In this document: positions 48,140-57,094 of the stretch, piece by piece
How positions within the stretch are numbered: the stretch's first letter is position 1
Layout of the letters: the number at the start of each line of letters is the position of its first letter
Origin: Streptomyces mirabilis
GTDB lineage: Bacteria; Actinomycetota; Actinomycetes; Streptomycetales; Streptomycetaceae
Length of the DNA stretch: 64,000 nt
Assembly: GCF_039503195.1 (NCBI RefSeq)
Contig: NZ_JBCJKP010000001.1
Location: 248,001-312,000, forward strand
Direction: 5' to 3'
Made by a program: the position numbers and the translations under genes
The notes under the pieces: model-generated
The model's input: the letters and a program-made list of their open reading frames with translations, nothing else
Databases searched by the model: none
Told to the model about the DNA's origin: nothing

Positions 48140-48844
48140 TCATGCCTCGTCGCGGCACTCGCGGCACTCCGCTTCGGGGCACTCCAGAGTGGTGAGGGTC
48201 TGCACGAACTGCTGAGGGGTCAGCGGGGGTTCGGGCAGCTCGTGGGCGCACTCGGCGCGGAAGGCGTCGAGCAGCAGGTGGAGATGGCGGCGCCAGGCGT
48301 TGGGAGCGACGGCACGAGTGGCCTGGATGATCCCGACCTGGGACCAGATCACAAAAGCGATGTCCTCCGGAGTGACGTCGTCACGCAGGACGCCCTGCTC
48401 CTGGGCGTTCCGGAAGATCTGAGCGACCCGTTCCTCCGTGCGCTCGAACATTCCCCTGCCGAGCGCGTGGACGGGCAGGCGGGCCGAGACCAGGTCGTTG
48501 AAGGCCCGGTCACAGGCCTGCAGTTCACAGAGCTTTTCCAGGTAGGAGCAGAACCCCTCCCAGGCGTCGTCCATGGCCGCGGCCTCTTCGGCCGCAGCGA
48601 GCAGATCCGTGAACTTCGCGGTGAAGAGCTCCTCGACAAGGTCGAGCCGGCGCGGGAAGTGCCGGTAGACCGTGCCGATCGCGACACCCGCCTCGCGGGC
48701 AACACCCTCCAGGGAAGCGTCCAGTCCCTGCTCGGCGAAAGCCTTGCGGGCAGCGGCCACGATCGCGTCCCTGTTGCGCTGCGCGTCGCGGCGCAGCGGT
48801 TTGGCCGGCGCCTGGGGCGCGGACAGGACGTGCTGGTGGCTCAT
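48140..48844 (-). CDS. TetR-family repressor with shared operator
   Basis: A 234-residue TetR protein. The helix-turn-helix is clear: DAIVAAARKAFAEQGLDASL, then VAREAGVAIGTVYRHFPRR. A C-terminal TetR ligand domain follows, with VAQIFRNAQEQGVLRDDVTP and IAFVIWSQVGIIQATRA. The tail is Cys/Glu-rich (ECPEAECRECRDEA). The ATG at 48844 is followed upstream, 12 bp away, by the palindrome at 48856-48876, so it likely represses itself. The same palindrome lies twice upstream of the secreted-protein gene at 46906. No disruption is seen. Confidence 0.93.
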   Translation of the reverse strand: MSHQHVLSAPQAPAKPLRRDAQRNRDAIVAAARKAFAEQGLDASLEGVAREAGVAIGTVYRHFPRRLDLVEELFTAKFTDLLAAAEEAAAMDDAWEGFCSYLEKLCELQACDRAFNDLVSARLPVHALGRGMFERTEERVAQIFRNAQEQGVLRDDVTPEDIAFVIWSQVGIIQATRAVAPNAWRRHLHLLLDAFRAECAHELPEPPLTPQQFVQTLTTLECPEAECRECRDEA

Positions 48845-48855
48845 ACATCAAGACT

Positions 48856-48876
48856 AACATGAGGGACCCCTCGAAT
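48856..48876. promoter_or_regulatory. Palindromic operator before the TetR gene
   Basis: AACATGAGGGACCCCTCGAAT contains GAGGG/CCCTC arms. It lies 12 bp before the TetR start and recurs at 46747 and 46784, where a G/A at one position differs. Position and recurrence fit the binding site of that repressor. Confidence 0.65.
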
Positions 48877-48972
48877 TAGGCTGTGATCGTGCTCACGGTG
48901 CGGACGGAACGTGGTCCAGGAGCACGCACGCAGAGCGCGCCGAAGACGACGAGCCTCCGGCACAGGCAGCTA

Positions 48973-50188
48973 GTGCTGGATTCCTCAAAGGAAGTACACA
49001 TAGCGGCGGCGTAAACGCCTGGTGGGCGGTGCGGGTCTGCCCCAGATCCAGGGTCGGGCGCGGGCGTTGAGCTGGGCTGTGGCCACTTCGGTGGCGTGGG
49101 TGATGTGGTCGCGGTCGCCGAAGGAGCGTCCGGCCAGGGCGGTCTTGCGGAAGATGCGCCACCAGCCTTCTTGGAGGTTGAGCCAGCAGGCGCCGACTGG
49201 GATGAACACATGCTGGATGCGGGGATGTTCCTCGAGCCAGGTTCGGGTGGACACGCTGTTGTGGGAGGACAGATTGTCGGTGATCACGTAGATGTCCCCG
49301 ACGGGGTTGGCGTCCTCGACCAGCTGAAGGAACTGCTGGTAGAAGGCACTGTTACGGGAGGTGGCCGTCAGCGTGAGCTCCTGGCCGTCCCGGACGCGTA
49401 AGGCGCCGTAGACCCAGGTCTTCTCCGGTCCGCGGGAGTAGTCGAGCTCGTTTTTGATGCGGTGTCCGTCCGGTGACCAGCCCGGTGCCGGCGGGAAGGT
49501 GCGTGGGATCACCGGGCCGAGTTCGTCGGCGCAGACCACCGTCGCGCCGTCGGGCGGGCTGGTGTACAGCTCGACGATCCGCGTCCTTTTCCCTCGAAGT
49601 CCACATCTCCCGAGCGCGTCCACGAGCGCGTGCGCCGCCAGCGCACCCCCTCGGCCAGCAGGATCCGGCGTACCTGGGAGCGGCTGACCTCGATGCCCAG
49701 GTCCCGGGCCGCGGCAGCCAGTGTGTCCAAAGTCCACTCCGAGGGCCCCAACTCGTCCGCGGCCCACATCTCGTTCGACGGCTGCACCTCCAGCCGACCC
49801 GGCGGCGTCAGCCTGACCAGGCCGACGATCCTCGAGCGCTCGGCCTCGGTGATCCTTCGCCTGCGGCCCTGCCCGCCCAGATCCTCCAGTCCCTCCAGCC
49901 CCAAGCGGTTGAAGCGGTGCAGCCAGCGGCGCACCGTCTTCTGACCGCACCGCAGCTCGTCGGCTATCTGCGGGACCAGCCAGCCGCCCCAGCTCAGCTC
50001 CACCATCCGGCAGCGCTCCACCACAACCTTGGGCGCCTTTCTGGCCGACGCCAGGCGGTGGACCACCGCTTGCTCACCCTCGTCACGGCCCGGCCGTGCC
50101 CTCAGCACCACTACCCAGCACCCGCCCCCGAACACCCGCAACTGCCCCGCTACCCGCAGCTATACCCACCGAAAGAGGAATCCAGCAC
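48973..50188 (-). mobile_element. IS630-family element, copy 1 of 3 (IS630a)
   Basis: A 1216-bp element with ends GTGCTGGATTCCTC, flanked by TA at 48971-48972 and 50189-50190 within CTAG sequences. TA duplication is characteristic of IS630/Tc1. The encoded transposase frames are identical in sequence to the copies at 53229 and 55877, so transposition is recent. Confidence 0.9.
48985..50141 (-). CDS. IS630a transposase (two frames joined by -1 frameshifting), copy 1
   Basis: The first frame starts near 50141 (TTG; an in-frame GTG follows) with a helix-turn-helix, QIADELRCGQKTVRRWLHRF, and ends in frame A at 49509. The second frame carries the DDE triad: VVCADELGPV, YVITDNLSSH and NLQEGWWRIF, to 48985. 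The frames overlap at GGGAAAA (49587-49593, minus strand), a classical -1 slippery heptamer in the right phase, so the full transposase of about 385 residues should arise by programmed frameshifting. All three copies share this. Confidence 0.85.
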
Positions 50189-50191
50189 TAG

Positions 50192-50408
50192 TAGGACTCC
50201 GTTAGGTCTGTGTCGATCTTGGTGTGCTGTGTGTTCGCCTGGGCAGGGACTGATGGCAGGTGGTGCAGGTGCCGGTCCAACACCTCAGGACGTCCTGTAG
50301 TGCGTCGAGGACTTGGTAGAGAGTGAGACCGGTTCGGGTGCTTTTGGGGCCAGGCGTTGTTCTGTGAGGAAAGCGTGGGGGGCGGTCACGAGGGTGATGT
50401 GGTGGTGC
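50192..50408 (-). pseudogene. IS701-type element end, truncated (variant of IS701c)
   Basis: Starting with TAGGACTCCGTTAGGT directly beside IS630a copy 1, this stretch matches the transposase 3' end of the element at 54448 with scattered differences. It encodes HAFLTEQRLAP and VLDALQDVLRCWTGTCTTCH. Everything upstream in the transposase is missing. It then joins an IS5 fragment of opposite strand. Confidence 0.7.
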
Positions 50409-50509
50409 CTTCGCCCGGATGAAGGGCTGGAAGATCCTCCGCGATTGCCGCCTCAAAGGCGACGGAGTCCACCACGCCATGCGCGGCGTCGCACGCCTAC
50501 ACAACCTAG

Positions 50510-51908
50510 TACTGCAACGGTGTTTGTGCTGATTGCTGGGCAGTTTCAGGGGCTGTGTCCGCGTCGTTTGTAGTGACTGACGCGTGCTTGATGCTGCCGT
50601 CTGCGGCGCCATGTTGACCAGTGCAGGATGTGGTCAACGGGGGTGGGCCAGCGGTGGGTGAGCCTGTGGATCAGGCGTCTGATCTCAGCGACGCTGTAGT
50701 GGATGAGGTGGGAGGATCCGTTTCTGCTTTGTCGGCGTCGAGTTCGCGGGCGCGCAGGACGGTAAGGCAGGCGTGGGCGGCCATGGCGAGGGTCATGTGG
50801 CGGTGCCAGCCGGGGTAGCGGCGGACCTGGTAGTCGTCCAGGCCGCACTCCTGCTTCGCGGTCTGGAAGCATTCCTCCACGGCCCACCGGCTGCCCGCGA
50901 TCTGGATCAGTTCGTCCAGGGTGGTGTCGGCGGGGCAGTAGGCGATGTAGTAGGAGATCTCCTCGGGACGGCGGACGCTGCGGCGGGCGATGACCCAGTG
51001 CCGGCGGTCTTCCCGGTGCCAGGGCCGCACCTCGACGCGGGCCCAGTCGAACACGCGCGGGCCGTGGGCCCCGGCGCCGCAGGAGCGGCGTTTCCACTTC
51101 TGCCGTGGCAGGCCGGGGAACAGGTCGTGGACAGGATGATCGATGGACCAGCGGGTGACGACGGTGTCGTGCCGGGTGGTGGCCATGACGTGGAAGACAT
51201 CGGCTTGTTCCAGCTCGAAGCGCCAGCCCTTGCTGAAGCCGTAGGCGGCATCCGCGGTCACCCACCGAAACGGGATCCGGTCGGCGATGGCTTTGCGGAC
51301 CATCGCCTTGGCCATGGCCACCTTTGTCTCGAAGGTGACGCTGTCGTCGATACCGGCCCGCCGGCAGCGTTCCCGGTCGTCCGTCCACGAGGTGGGCAGA
51401 TACAGGCGGCGGTCGATCAGGGCGCGCCCGCGGCCGGTGGCGTAGGCGAGGAACACACCGATCTGGCTGTTCTCGGTGCGTCCGGCGGTGCCGGAGTACT
51501 GCCGTTGCACGCCGGCCGAGCGGATGCCCTTCTTGAGGAAACCGGTGTCATCGACGATCAGGACGGCCTCGCGGTCTCCGAGGTGTTCGACAACGTAGTC
51601 GCGCACGTCGCCGAGGACTTCGTCTGCGTCCCAGTCGGTCCGGTTCAGCAGCCGGTGGATGCGGTCCGGGGCAGCGTGACCTGCCTGTTCAGCCAGTGTC
51701 CAGCCGTTCTTCCGCTCGAGCGGAGCGATCAGTCCCTGCATATACGCCAGAGCCGACTCCCTCGGCTCACTGCGGGCGAACCGGTGCTCAAACCGTTCGT
51801 GCAACCGATCCAGTTCGCCCGCCCACTGCCTGGCACCAGCAAGGTCCCCACCCATAACCACACCAACGACCAACCTGGCCAACAGTCACGCCAAACGCCG
51901 TTGCAGTA
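50510..51908 (-). mobile_element. IS701-family element (IS701b)
   Basis: A 1399-bp element with ends TACTGCAACGG and flanking CTAG duplications at 50506-50509 and 51909-51912. It inserted into an IS5 transposase tail. The transposase is at 50546-51855. Confidence 0.88.
50546..51855 (-). pseudogene. IS701b transposase, frameshift in the C-terminal tail
   Basis: The start ATG at 51855 (or GTG at 51882) opens a DDE transposase of the IS701 family with EAVLIVDDTGFLKKG, RWVTADAAYGFSKG and GSRWAVEECFQTAKQE carrying the triad. At about 50720 the frame shifts and the normal tail is in the next frame: VAEIRRLIHRLTHRWPTP and HWSTWRRRRQHQARVSHYK, to 50546. In the open frame the protein ends at 50671 after a short foreign tail. 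The catalytic core is complete, so activity may persist, but the tail helps DNA binding. Confidence 0.8.
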
Positions 51909-52022
51909 CTAGTCCTGACGGGATAAGGGAAGGTCCCACCGATCAGCCCGCTGCAACCCTCAACCCGTAGAAGATCGTTTGCGGGACAACCCTTAGGTAC
52001 GCTTTGGCCAGACGTTCGACGG

Positions 52023-52290
52023 CTACAGCCATGTGATGGACGGCGAAGTCCTGGTCCGCAGGCTCTTGCAGGTAGGCGTCGATCGCATCTGGGAGTTGTG
52101 TCTTCGGCGCTCATAGTGGGATTTGCGGGCGCGGGCTTGGCTTCGTCGGCGGAAGCGTGACCAGTGCAGGTGGTGTTCGTTGGCATGGTGGTGGGGTGCG
52201 GCGACGAAGTGCCCCACCAGCCGGCGGATCTCCGGAACGCTCAGCGGTATGAACTCGTCGCCGTCGGCGGAGTTCTTCCCGAGGCCTGAC
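52023..52290 (-). pseudogene. IS701-type transposase C-terminal remnant
   Basis: The minus strand gives FIPLSVPEIRRLVGHFVAAP and HWSRFRRRSQARARKSHYER, matching the tail of IS701-type transposases. No catalytic part is present. Codon use fits the family. Confidence 0.65.
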
Positions 52291-52298
52291 CGCACGGC

Positions 52299-52337
52299 TG
52301 CGGCCGGCCACCCCGAACTGTGGGGTGGCCGGCCGCA
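52299..52337. terminator. Perfect 16-bp hairpin terminator
   Basis: TGCGGCCGGCCACCCC and GGGGTGGCCGGCCGCA pair perfectly around a 7-nt loop, about 157 bp past the stop of the secreted lectin-like gene. It is the probable end of that transcript. Confidence 0.8.
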
Positions 52338-52493
52338 GACATGTCCAGCTCTGCCCACTGGCCCGTCAGGCTGCCCAGCAGGGCGGCCCTGCAGCTTTGG
52401 CTTGCGGTGTTCAGGCCGCGCGGGCTGCCCCGGAGCAGGCCGCACTCTCAAGGTGGCCCGCTCCGGTAGCGTGATGAGTTGGACAGAGAATTG

Positions 52494-53108
52494 TCAGATG
52501 GAATCGTCCTCGGCCCAGAAGCTCTGGTATCCGGCGTCCTGAGAGGAGCCGTTGCAGGCGAAACCGCGGGTGCCGCCGCCGGAGGAGATGTCCACGCACA
52601 TGCTGCTGGGGTCCTCGTTTGTGGCGCTCTTGAGGACCTGGGAGCCATTGAAGGCGCTGCGGTTGATCATCGCCCATCCCTGCCAGCCGCCAGTGAAGCT
52701 GGGACCGTTGCATACGTAGGTACGCAGTTGGTACGCGTGTGAGTAGTCCAGGCAGCGACCTGTGTTCACATTTTTCAGCTGGGCCCAGCCGTTGCTGAGG
52801 GCGGTAACCTTCCACTGCTGGTAGTTCTGCCCATTGCAGGTGAAGTTGCGCAGGTAGCCGGAGGGACTGGAGCCGGAGTCGTCCAGGCAGGTACTGGAGT
52901 GATAGTAGTCCGGGCTCATGCTGATGAAGCGGTAGACGTGTCCGTACGTCCAGTTGGAGGCCTGAGCCTCCGCGGTTGCGGTTCCGGTGTTCGCGACCGC
53001 GAGCCCGAGCGCCATGGCGAGCGCCGCAGTGGCAGATCCAAGGGCGCGGAGCCTCATACGGCCACGAACCGGAGCGGTGGATATGGAACCCGACGTGGAT
53101 ACGGTCAC
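52494..53108 (-). CDS. Secreted ricin-B-like lectin domain protein
   Basis: A 204-residue exported protein. The signal peptide is ATAALAMALGLAVANTGTA with cleavage near ATA/TAEA. The mature part is one ricin-B/beta-trefoil-like domain with Cys pairs and QxW-like signatures: SSTCLDDSGSSPSGYLRNFT, CNGQNYQQWKV, NTGRCLDYSHAYQLRTYVC and MCVDISSGGGTRGFAC. It probably binds carbohydrate outside the cell. The GTG at 53108 follows AGGGGG by 6 nt; the upstream frame to 53177 lacks a better site. It lies between two inverted IS630a copies, upstream of a CTAG-rich repeat. Confidence 0.85.
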   Translation of the reverse strand: MTVSTSGSISTAPVRGRMRLRALGSATAALAMALGLAVANTGTATAEAQASNWTYGHVYRFISMSPDYYHSSTCLDDSGSSPSGYLRNFTCNGQNYQQWKVTALSNGWAQLKNVNTGRCLDYSHAYQLRTYVCNGPSFTGGWQGWAMINRSAFNGSQVLKSATNEDPSSMCVDISSGGGTRGFACNGSSQDAGYQSFWAEDDSI

Positions 53109-53198
53109 GGCAAACCCCCTGTTGTCGAAGCTGCTGTCCCGAAGCGGGACCTCAGCTGCTGGCCTGTCGGTGAACATCAGGATCGAGGCTAAGGACTA

Positions 53199-53229
53199 CC
53201 GTCCTAGATCCGTCCTAGATCCGTCCTAG
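53199..53229. repeat. Three 11-bp repeats, each carrying CTAG, at the IS630a copy 2 junction
   Basis: CCGTCCTAGAT repeats with an 11-bp period at 53199, 53210 and 53221. The third unit is cut at its CTAG by IS630a copy 2. Each unit offers the target these elements use. The repeat lies about 90 bp upstream of the lectin-like gene. Confidence 0.8.
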
Positions 53230-54444
53230 TGCTGGATTCCTCTTTCGGTGGGTATAGCTGCGGGTAGCGGGGCAGTTGCGGGTGTTCGGGGGCGGGTGCT
53301 GGGTAGTGGTGCTGAGGGCACGGCCGGGCCGTGACGAGGGTGAGCAAGCGGTGGTCCACCGCCTGGCGTCGGCCAGAAAGGCGCCCAAGGTTGTGGTGGA
53401 GCGCTGCCGGATGGTGGAGCTGAGCTGGGGCGGCTGGCTGGTCCCGCAGATAGCCGACGAGCTGCGGTGCGGTCAGAAGACGGTGCGCCGCTGGCTGCAC
53501 CGCTTCAACCGCTTGGGGCTGGAGGGACTGGAGGATCTGGGCGGGCAGGGCCGCAGGCGAAGGATCACCGAGGCCGAGCGCTCGAGGATCGTCGGCCTGG
53601 TCAGGCTGACGCCGCCGGGTCGGCTGGAGGTGCAGCCGTCGAACGAGATGTGGGCCGCGGACGAGTTGGGGCCCTCGGAGTGGACTTTGGACACACTGGC
53701 TGCCGCGGCCCGGGACCTGGGCATCGAGGTCAGCCGCTCCCAGGTACGCCGGATCCTGCTGGCCGAGGGGGTGCGCTGGCGGCGCACGCGCTCGTGGACG
53801 CGCTCGGGAGATGTGGACTTCGAGGGAAAAGGACGCGGATCGTCGAGCTGTACACCAGCCCGCCCGACGGCGCGACGGTGGTCTGCGCCGACGAACTCGG
53901 CCCGGTGATCCCACGCACCTTCCCGCCGGCACCGGGCTGGTCACCGGACGGACACCGCATCAAAAACGAGCTCGACTACTCCCGCGGACCGGAGAAGACC
54001 TGGGTCTACGGCGCCTTACGCGTCCGGGACGGCCAGGAGCTCACGCTGACGGCCACCTCCCGTAACAGTGCCTTCTACCAGCAGTTCCTTCAGCTGGTCG
54101 AGGACGCCAACCCCGTCGGGGACATCTACGTGATCACCGACAATCTGTCCTCCCACAACAGCGTGTCCACCCGAACCTGGCTCGAGGAACATCCCCGCAT
54201 CCAGCATGTGTTCATCCCAGTCGGCGCCTGCTGGCTCAACCTCCAAGAAGGCTGGTGGCGCATCTTCCGCAAGACCGCCCTGGCCGGACGCTCCTTCGGC
54301 GACCGCGACCACATCACCCACGCCACCGAAGTGGCCACAGCCCAGCTCAACGCCCGCGCCCGACCCTGGATCTGGGGCAGACCCGCACCGCCCACCAGGC
54401 GTTTACGCCGCCGCTATGTGTACTTCCTTTGAGGAATCCAGCAC
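53229..54444 (+). mobile_element. IS630-family element, copy 2 of 3 (IS630a)
   Basis: A 1216-bp copy in the opposite orientation to copy 1. TA lies at 53227-53228 and 54445-54446. The right end meets IS701c through CTAG. Confidence 0.9.
53276..54432 (+). CDS. IS630a transposase (two frames), copy 2
   Basis: Same protein as in copy 1. The slippery heptamer GGGAAAA is at 53824-53830. The first frame runs from 53276 to 53908, and the second frame ends at 54432. Confidence 0.85.
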
Positions 54445-54447
54445 TAG

Positions 54448-55873
54448 TAGGACTCCGTTAGGTTGCTCTGGCTCTTGGGTTTGGGCTGGTGGTGGTTGTT
54501 CTGGGCAAGGGGCGGTGGCAGGTGGTGCAGGTGCCGGTCCAGCAGTTCAGCAGGTCTTGGATGGCGTCGAGGATCTGGTAGAGGGTGAGTCCGCTGTATC
54601 GGCTTTTGGGGCCAGGCGCTGTTCGGTGAGGAACGCGTGGGCGGCGGTGACCAGGGTGACGTGGTGATGCCAGCCGGCCCAGGAACGTCCCTCGAAGTGG
54701 TCCAGGCCGAGGCCGTGCTTGAGTTCCCGGTAGTCGTGCTCGATCCGCCAGCGGATCTTGGCCAGGCGGACCAGTTCAGCCACCGGGGTGTCGGCGGGCA
54801 GGCTGGTGAGCCAGTAGTCGGTGGGCTTTGGGGCGTCCGGGGGCCATTCGACCAGCAGCGTCACCTCGGGCAGGACACCGTCCCAGTGGCCGTGTTCGGC
54901 GATGGCGGCGGCCCGGGCCAGGCGGGCCCTGATGCCGGCCGGCCGCACCCGCAGCGCCAGAAAGCGCGAGCGCATCGGCCCGCGGGAGCCTTCACGCCAC
55001 CTCACCTCGGTGAACACCTGTCGTCCGTGGCCGGCGGCCAGCGCGGCCACCGAGGACGGCTTGTGCCGGTAGCGGGGCTGCGGCTTGCGGCCGTTTCCGG
55101 ACCAGGCCGGGGCGGTGGGCTGCGCGTCGTGCGGGTGGAGGGTCACGTCCGAACGGACCGCCACGACATAGCCGATGCCCCGCTCGCTCAGGCCGGCCCG
55201 GAAGTCGGCGTTCTGCCCGTAGCCGGCATCGGCCACCACCACCGGCGGCACCAGACCCCACCCCGCCAGCTCGTCGAAGGTGTCCAGGGCCAGGCGCCAC
55301 TTCTCCCGGTGCCCGACCCCTGGCGGTATCCCGGTCTTCTTCCGCCGTCCGGCATCGTGCGCCCACTCCTGGGGCACGAACAACCGCCACTGCAGCGGAC
55401 AGGACGCGGTGTCGGAGACCGCGTGCACGCTCACCGCGACCTGGCAGTTGGCCTGCTTGCCCAAAGCCCCGCAGTACTGGCGCGCGACCGCCACCGACAT
55501 CTTTCCGTCCTTGGGGAACGACACGTCATCGACCGCCCAGGCAGCCGGGCCGATCTGCGGCACCATCCGCTCCGCGATCCGCCGCCGCACCGGCACCGGA
55601 TCCCAGGTCGACTGGTTCACGAACTGCTGCAGGTTCTGCTCGTTGCCATCCGCCAGCCGCTCCGCCATGGCCTGGATCGACTTACGCCGCCCGTCCAGCA
55701 TCAGCCCCCGCAGATAGCAGTCACCCTTCGCCCGCTGATCCTTGCGCGGCACCGACGCGAACACATCAGCCACGAATAACGCCAACTTCGCCCGAGCACG
55801 GTTCACTTCAAATGCATCCACACCTCCAACATGCCCCCAAACAGGACCGCCGGACAGACCTAACGGAGTCCTA
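54448..55873 (-). mobile_element. IS701-family element (IS701c) between two IS630a copies
   Basis: A 1426-bp element with inverted ends TAGGACTCCGTTAGGT at both sides. CTAG duplications lie at 54444-54447 and 55874-55877, and each also contains the TA used by IS630a. Two insertion events therefore share the same 4 bases. Confidence 0.88.
54547..55821 (-). CDS. IS701c transposase
   Basis: A 424-residue DDE transposase of the IS701 family, a different subgroup from IS701b. The triad lies in AAWAVDDVSFPKDGK, PPVVVADAGYGQNADF and IRWRIEHDYRELKHGLGLDHF. The N-terminal RAKGDCYLRGLMLDGRRKS and QNLQQFVNQSTWDP are family features. The frame is open upstream into IS630a copy 3, so the start is inferred at GTG 55821 where homology begins; a GGAGG lies directly before it but too close. 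No frameshift is seen in the core. Confidence 0.85.
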   Translation of the reverse strand: MDAFEVNRARAKLALFVADVFASVPRKDQRAKGDCYLRGLMLDGRRKSIQAMAERLADGNEQNLQQFVNQSTWDPVPVRRRIAERMVPQIGPAAWAVDDVSFPKDGKMSVAVARQYCGALGKQANCQVAVSVHAVSDTASCPLQWRLFVPQEWAHDAGRRKKTGIPPGVGHREKWRLALDTFDELAGWGLVPPVVVADAGYGQNADFRAGLSERGIGYVVAVRSDVTLHPHDAQPTAPAWSGNGRKPQPRYRHKPSSVAALAAGHGRQVFTEVRWREGSRGPMRSRFLALRVRPAGIRARLARAAAIAEHGHWDGVLPEVTLLVEWPPDAPKPTDYWLTSLPADTPVAELVRLAKIRWRIEHDYRELKHGLGLDHFEGRSWAGWHHHVTLVTAAHAFLTEQRLAPKADTADSPSTRSSTPSKTC

Positions 55874-55876
55874 CTA

Positions 55877-57092
55877 GTGCTGGATTCCTCTTTCGGTGGG
55901 TATAGCTGCGGGTAGCGGGGCAGTTGCGGGTGTTCGGGGGCGGGTGCTGGGTAGTGGTGCTGAGGGCACGGCCGGGCCGTGACGAGGGTGAGCAAGCGGT
56001 GGTCCACCGCCTGGCGTCGGCCAGAAAGGCGCCCAAGGTTGTGGTGGAGCGCTGCCGGATGGTGGAGCTGAGCTGGGGCGGCTGGCTGGTCCCGCAGATA
56101 GCCGACGAGCTGCGGTGCGGTCAGAAGACGGTGCGCCGCTGGCTGCACCGCTTCAACCGCTTGGGGCTGGAGGGACTGGAGGATCTGGGCGGGCAGGGCC
56201 GCAGGCGAAGGATCACCGAGGCCGAGCGCTCGAGGATCGTCGGCCTGGTCAGGCTGACGCCGCCGGGTCGGCTGGAGGTGCAGCCGTCGAACGAGATGTG
56301 GGCCGCGGACGAGTTGGGGCCCTCGGAGTGGACTTTGGACACACTGGCTGCCGCGGCCCGGGACCTGGGCATCGAGGTCAGCCGCTCCCAGGTACGCCGG
56401 ATCCTGCTGGCCGAGGGGGTGCGCTGGCGGCGCACGCGCTCGTGGACGCGCTCGGGAGATGTGGACTTCGAGGGAAAAGGACGCGGATCGTCGAGCTGTA
56501 CACCAGCCCGCCCGACGGCGCGACGGTGGTCTGCGCCGACGAACTCGGCCCGGTGATCCCACGCACCTTCCCGCCGGCACCGGGCTGGTCACCGGACGGA
56601 CACCGCATCAAAAACGAGCTCGACTACTCCCGCGGACCGGAGAAGACCTGGGTCTACGGCGCCTTACGCGTCCGGGACGGCCAGGAGCTCACGCTGACGG
56701 CCACCTCCCGTAACAGTGCCTTCTACCAGCAGTTCCTTCAGCTGGTCGAGGACGCCAACCCCGTCGGGGACATCTACGTGATCACCGACAATCTGTCCTC
56801 CCACAACAGCGTGTCCACCCGAACCTGGCTCGAGGAACATCCCCGCATCCAGCATGTGTTCATCCCAGTCGGCGCCTGCTGGCTCAACCTCCAAGAAGGC
56901 TGGTGGCGCATCTTCCGCAAGACCGCCCTGGCCGGACGCTCCTTCGGCGACCGCGACCACATCACCCACGCCACCGAAGTGGCCACAGCCCAGCTCAACG
57001 CCCGCGCCCGACCCTGGATCTGGGGCAGACCCGCACCGCCCACCAGGCGTTTACGCCGCCGCTATGTGTACTTCCTTTGAGGAATCCAGCAC
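55877..57092 (+). mobile_element. IS630-family element, copy 3 of 3 (IS630a)
   Basis: A 1216-bp copy, same orientation as copy 2. TA lies at 55875-55876 and 57093-57094. The right TA is shared with IS630b. Confidence 0.9.
55924..57080 (+). CDS. IS630a transposase (two frames), copy 3
   Basis: Same protein as in copies 1 and 2. The slippery heptamer GGGAAAA is at 56472-56478. The first frame runs from 55924 to 56556, and the second frame ends at 57080. Confidence 0.85.
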
Positions 57093-57094
57093 TA

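Larger units (their letters stand above)
50414..51926 (+). pseudogene. IS5-type transposase tail split by IS701b
   Basis: Plus-strand codons 50414-50509 give MKGWKILRDCRLKGDGVHHA and MRGVARLHNL, the C-terminal end of an IS5-type transposase. IS701b interrupts at CTAG. Past it, codons from 51912 continue VLTG and a TAA at 51924. Removing IS701b and one CTAG restores the frame exactly, ...ARLHNLVLTG, which confirms the insertion point. Upstream parts of this transposase are gone. Confidence 0.75.

Noticed and set aside
54547..56592. A 681-residue fusion transposase
   Set aside because: The N-terminal 257 residues are antisense to IS630a copy 3; the IS701c transposase starts near 55821.
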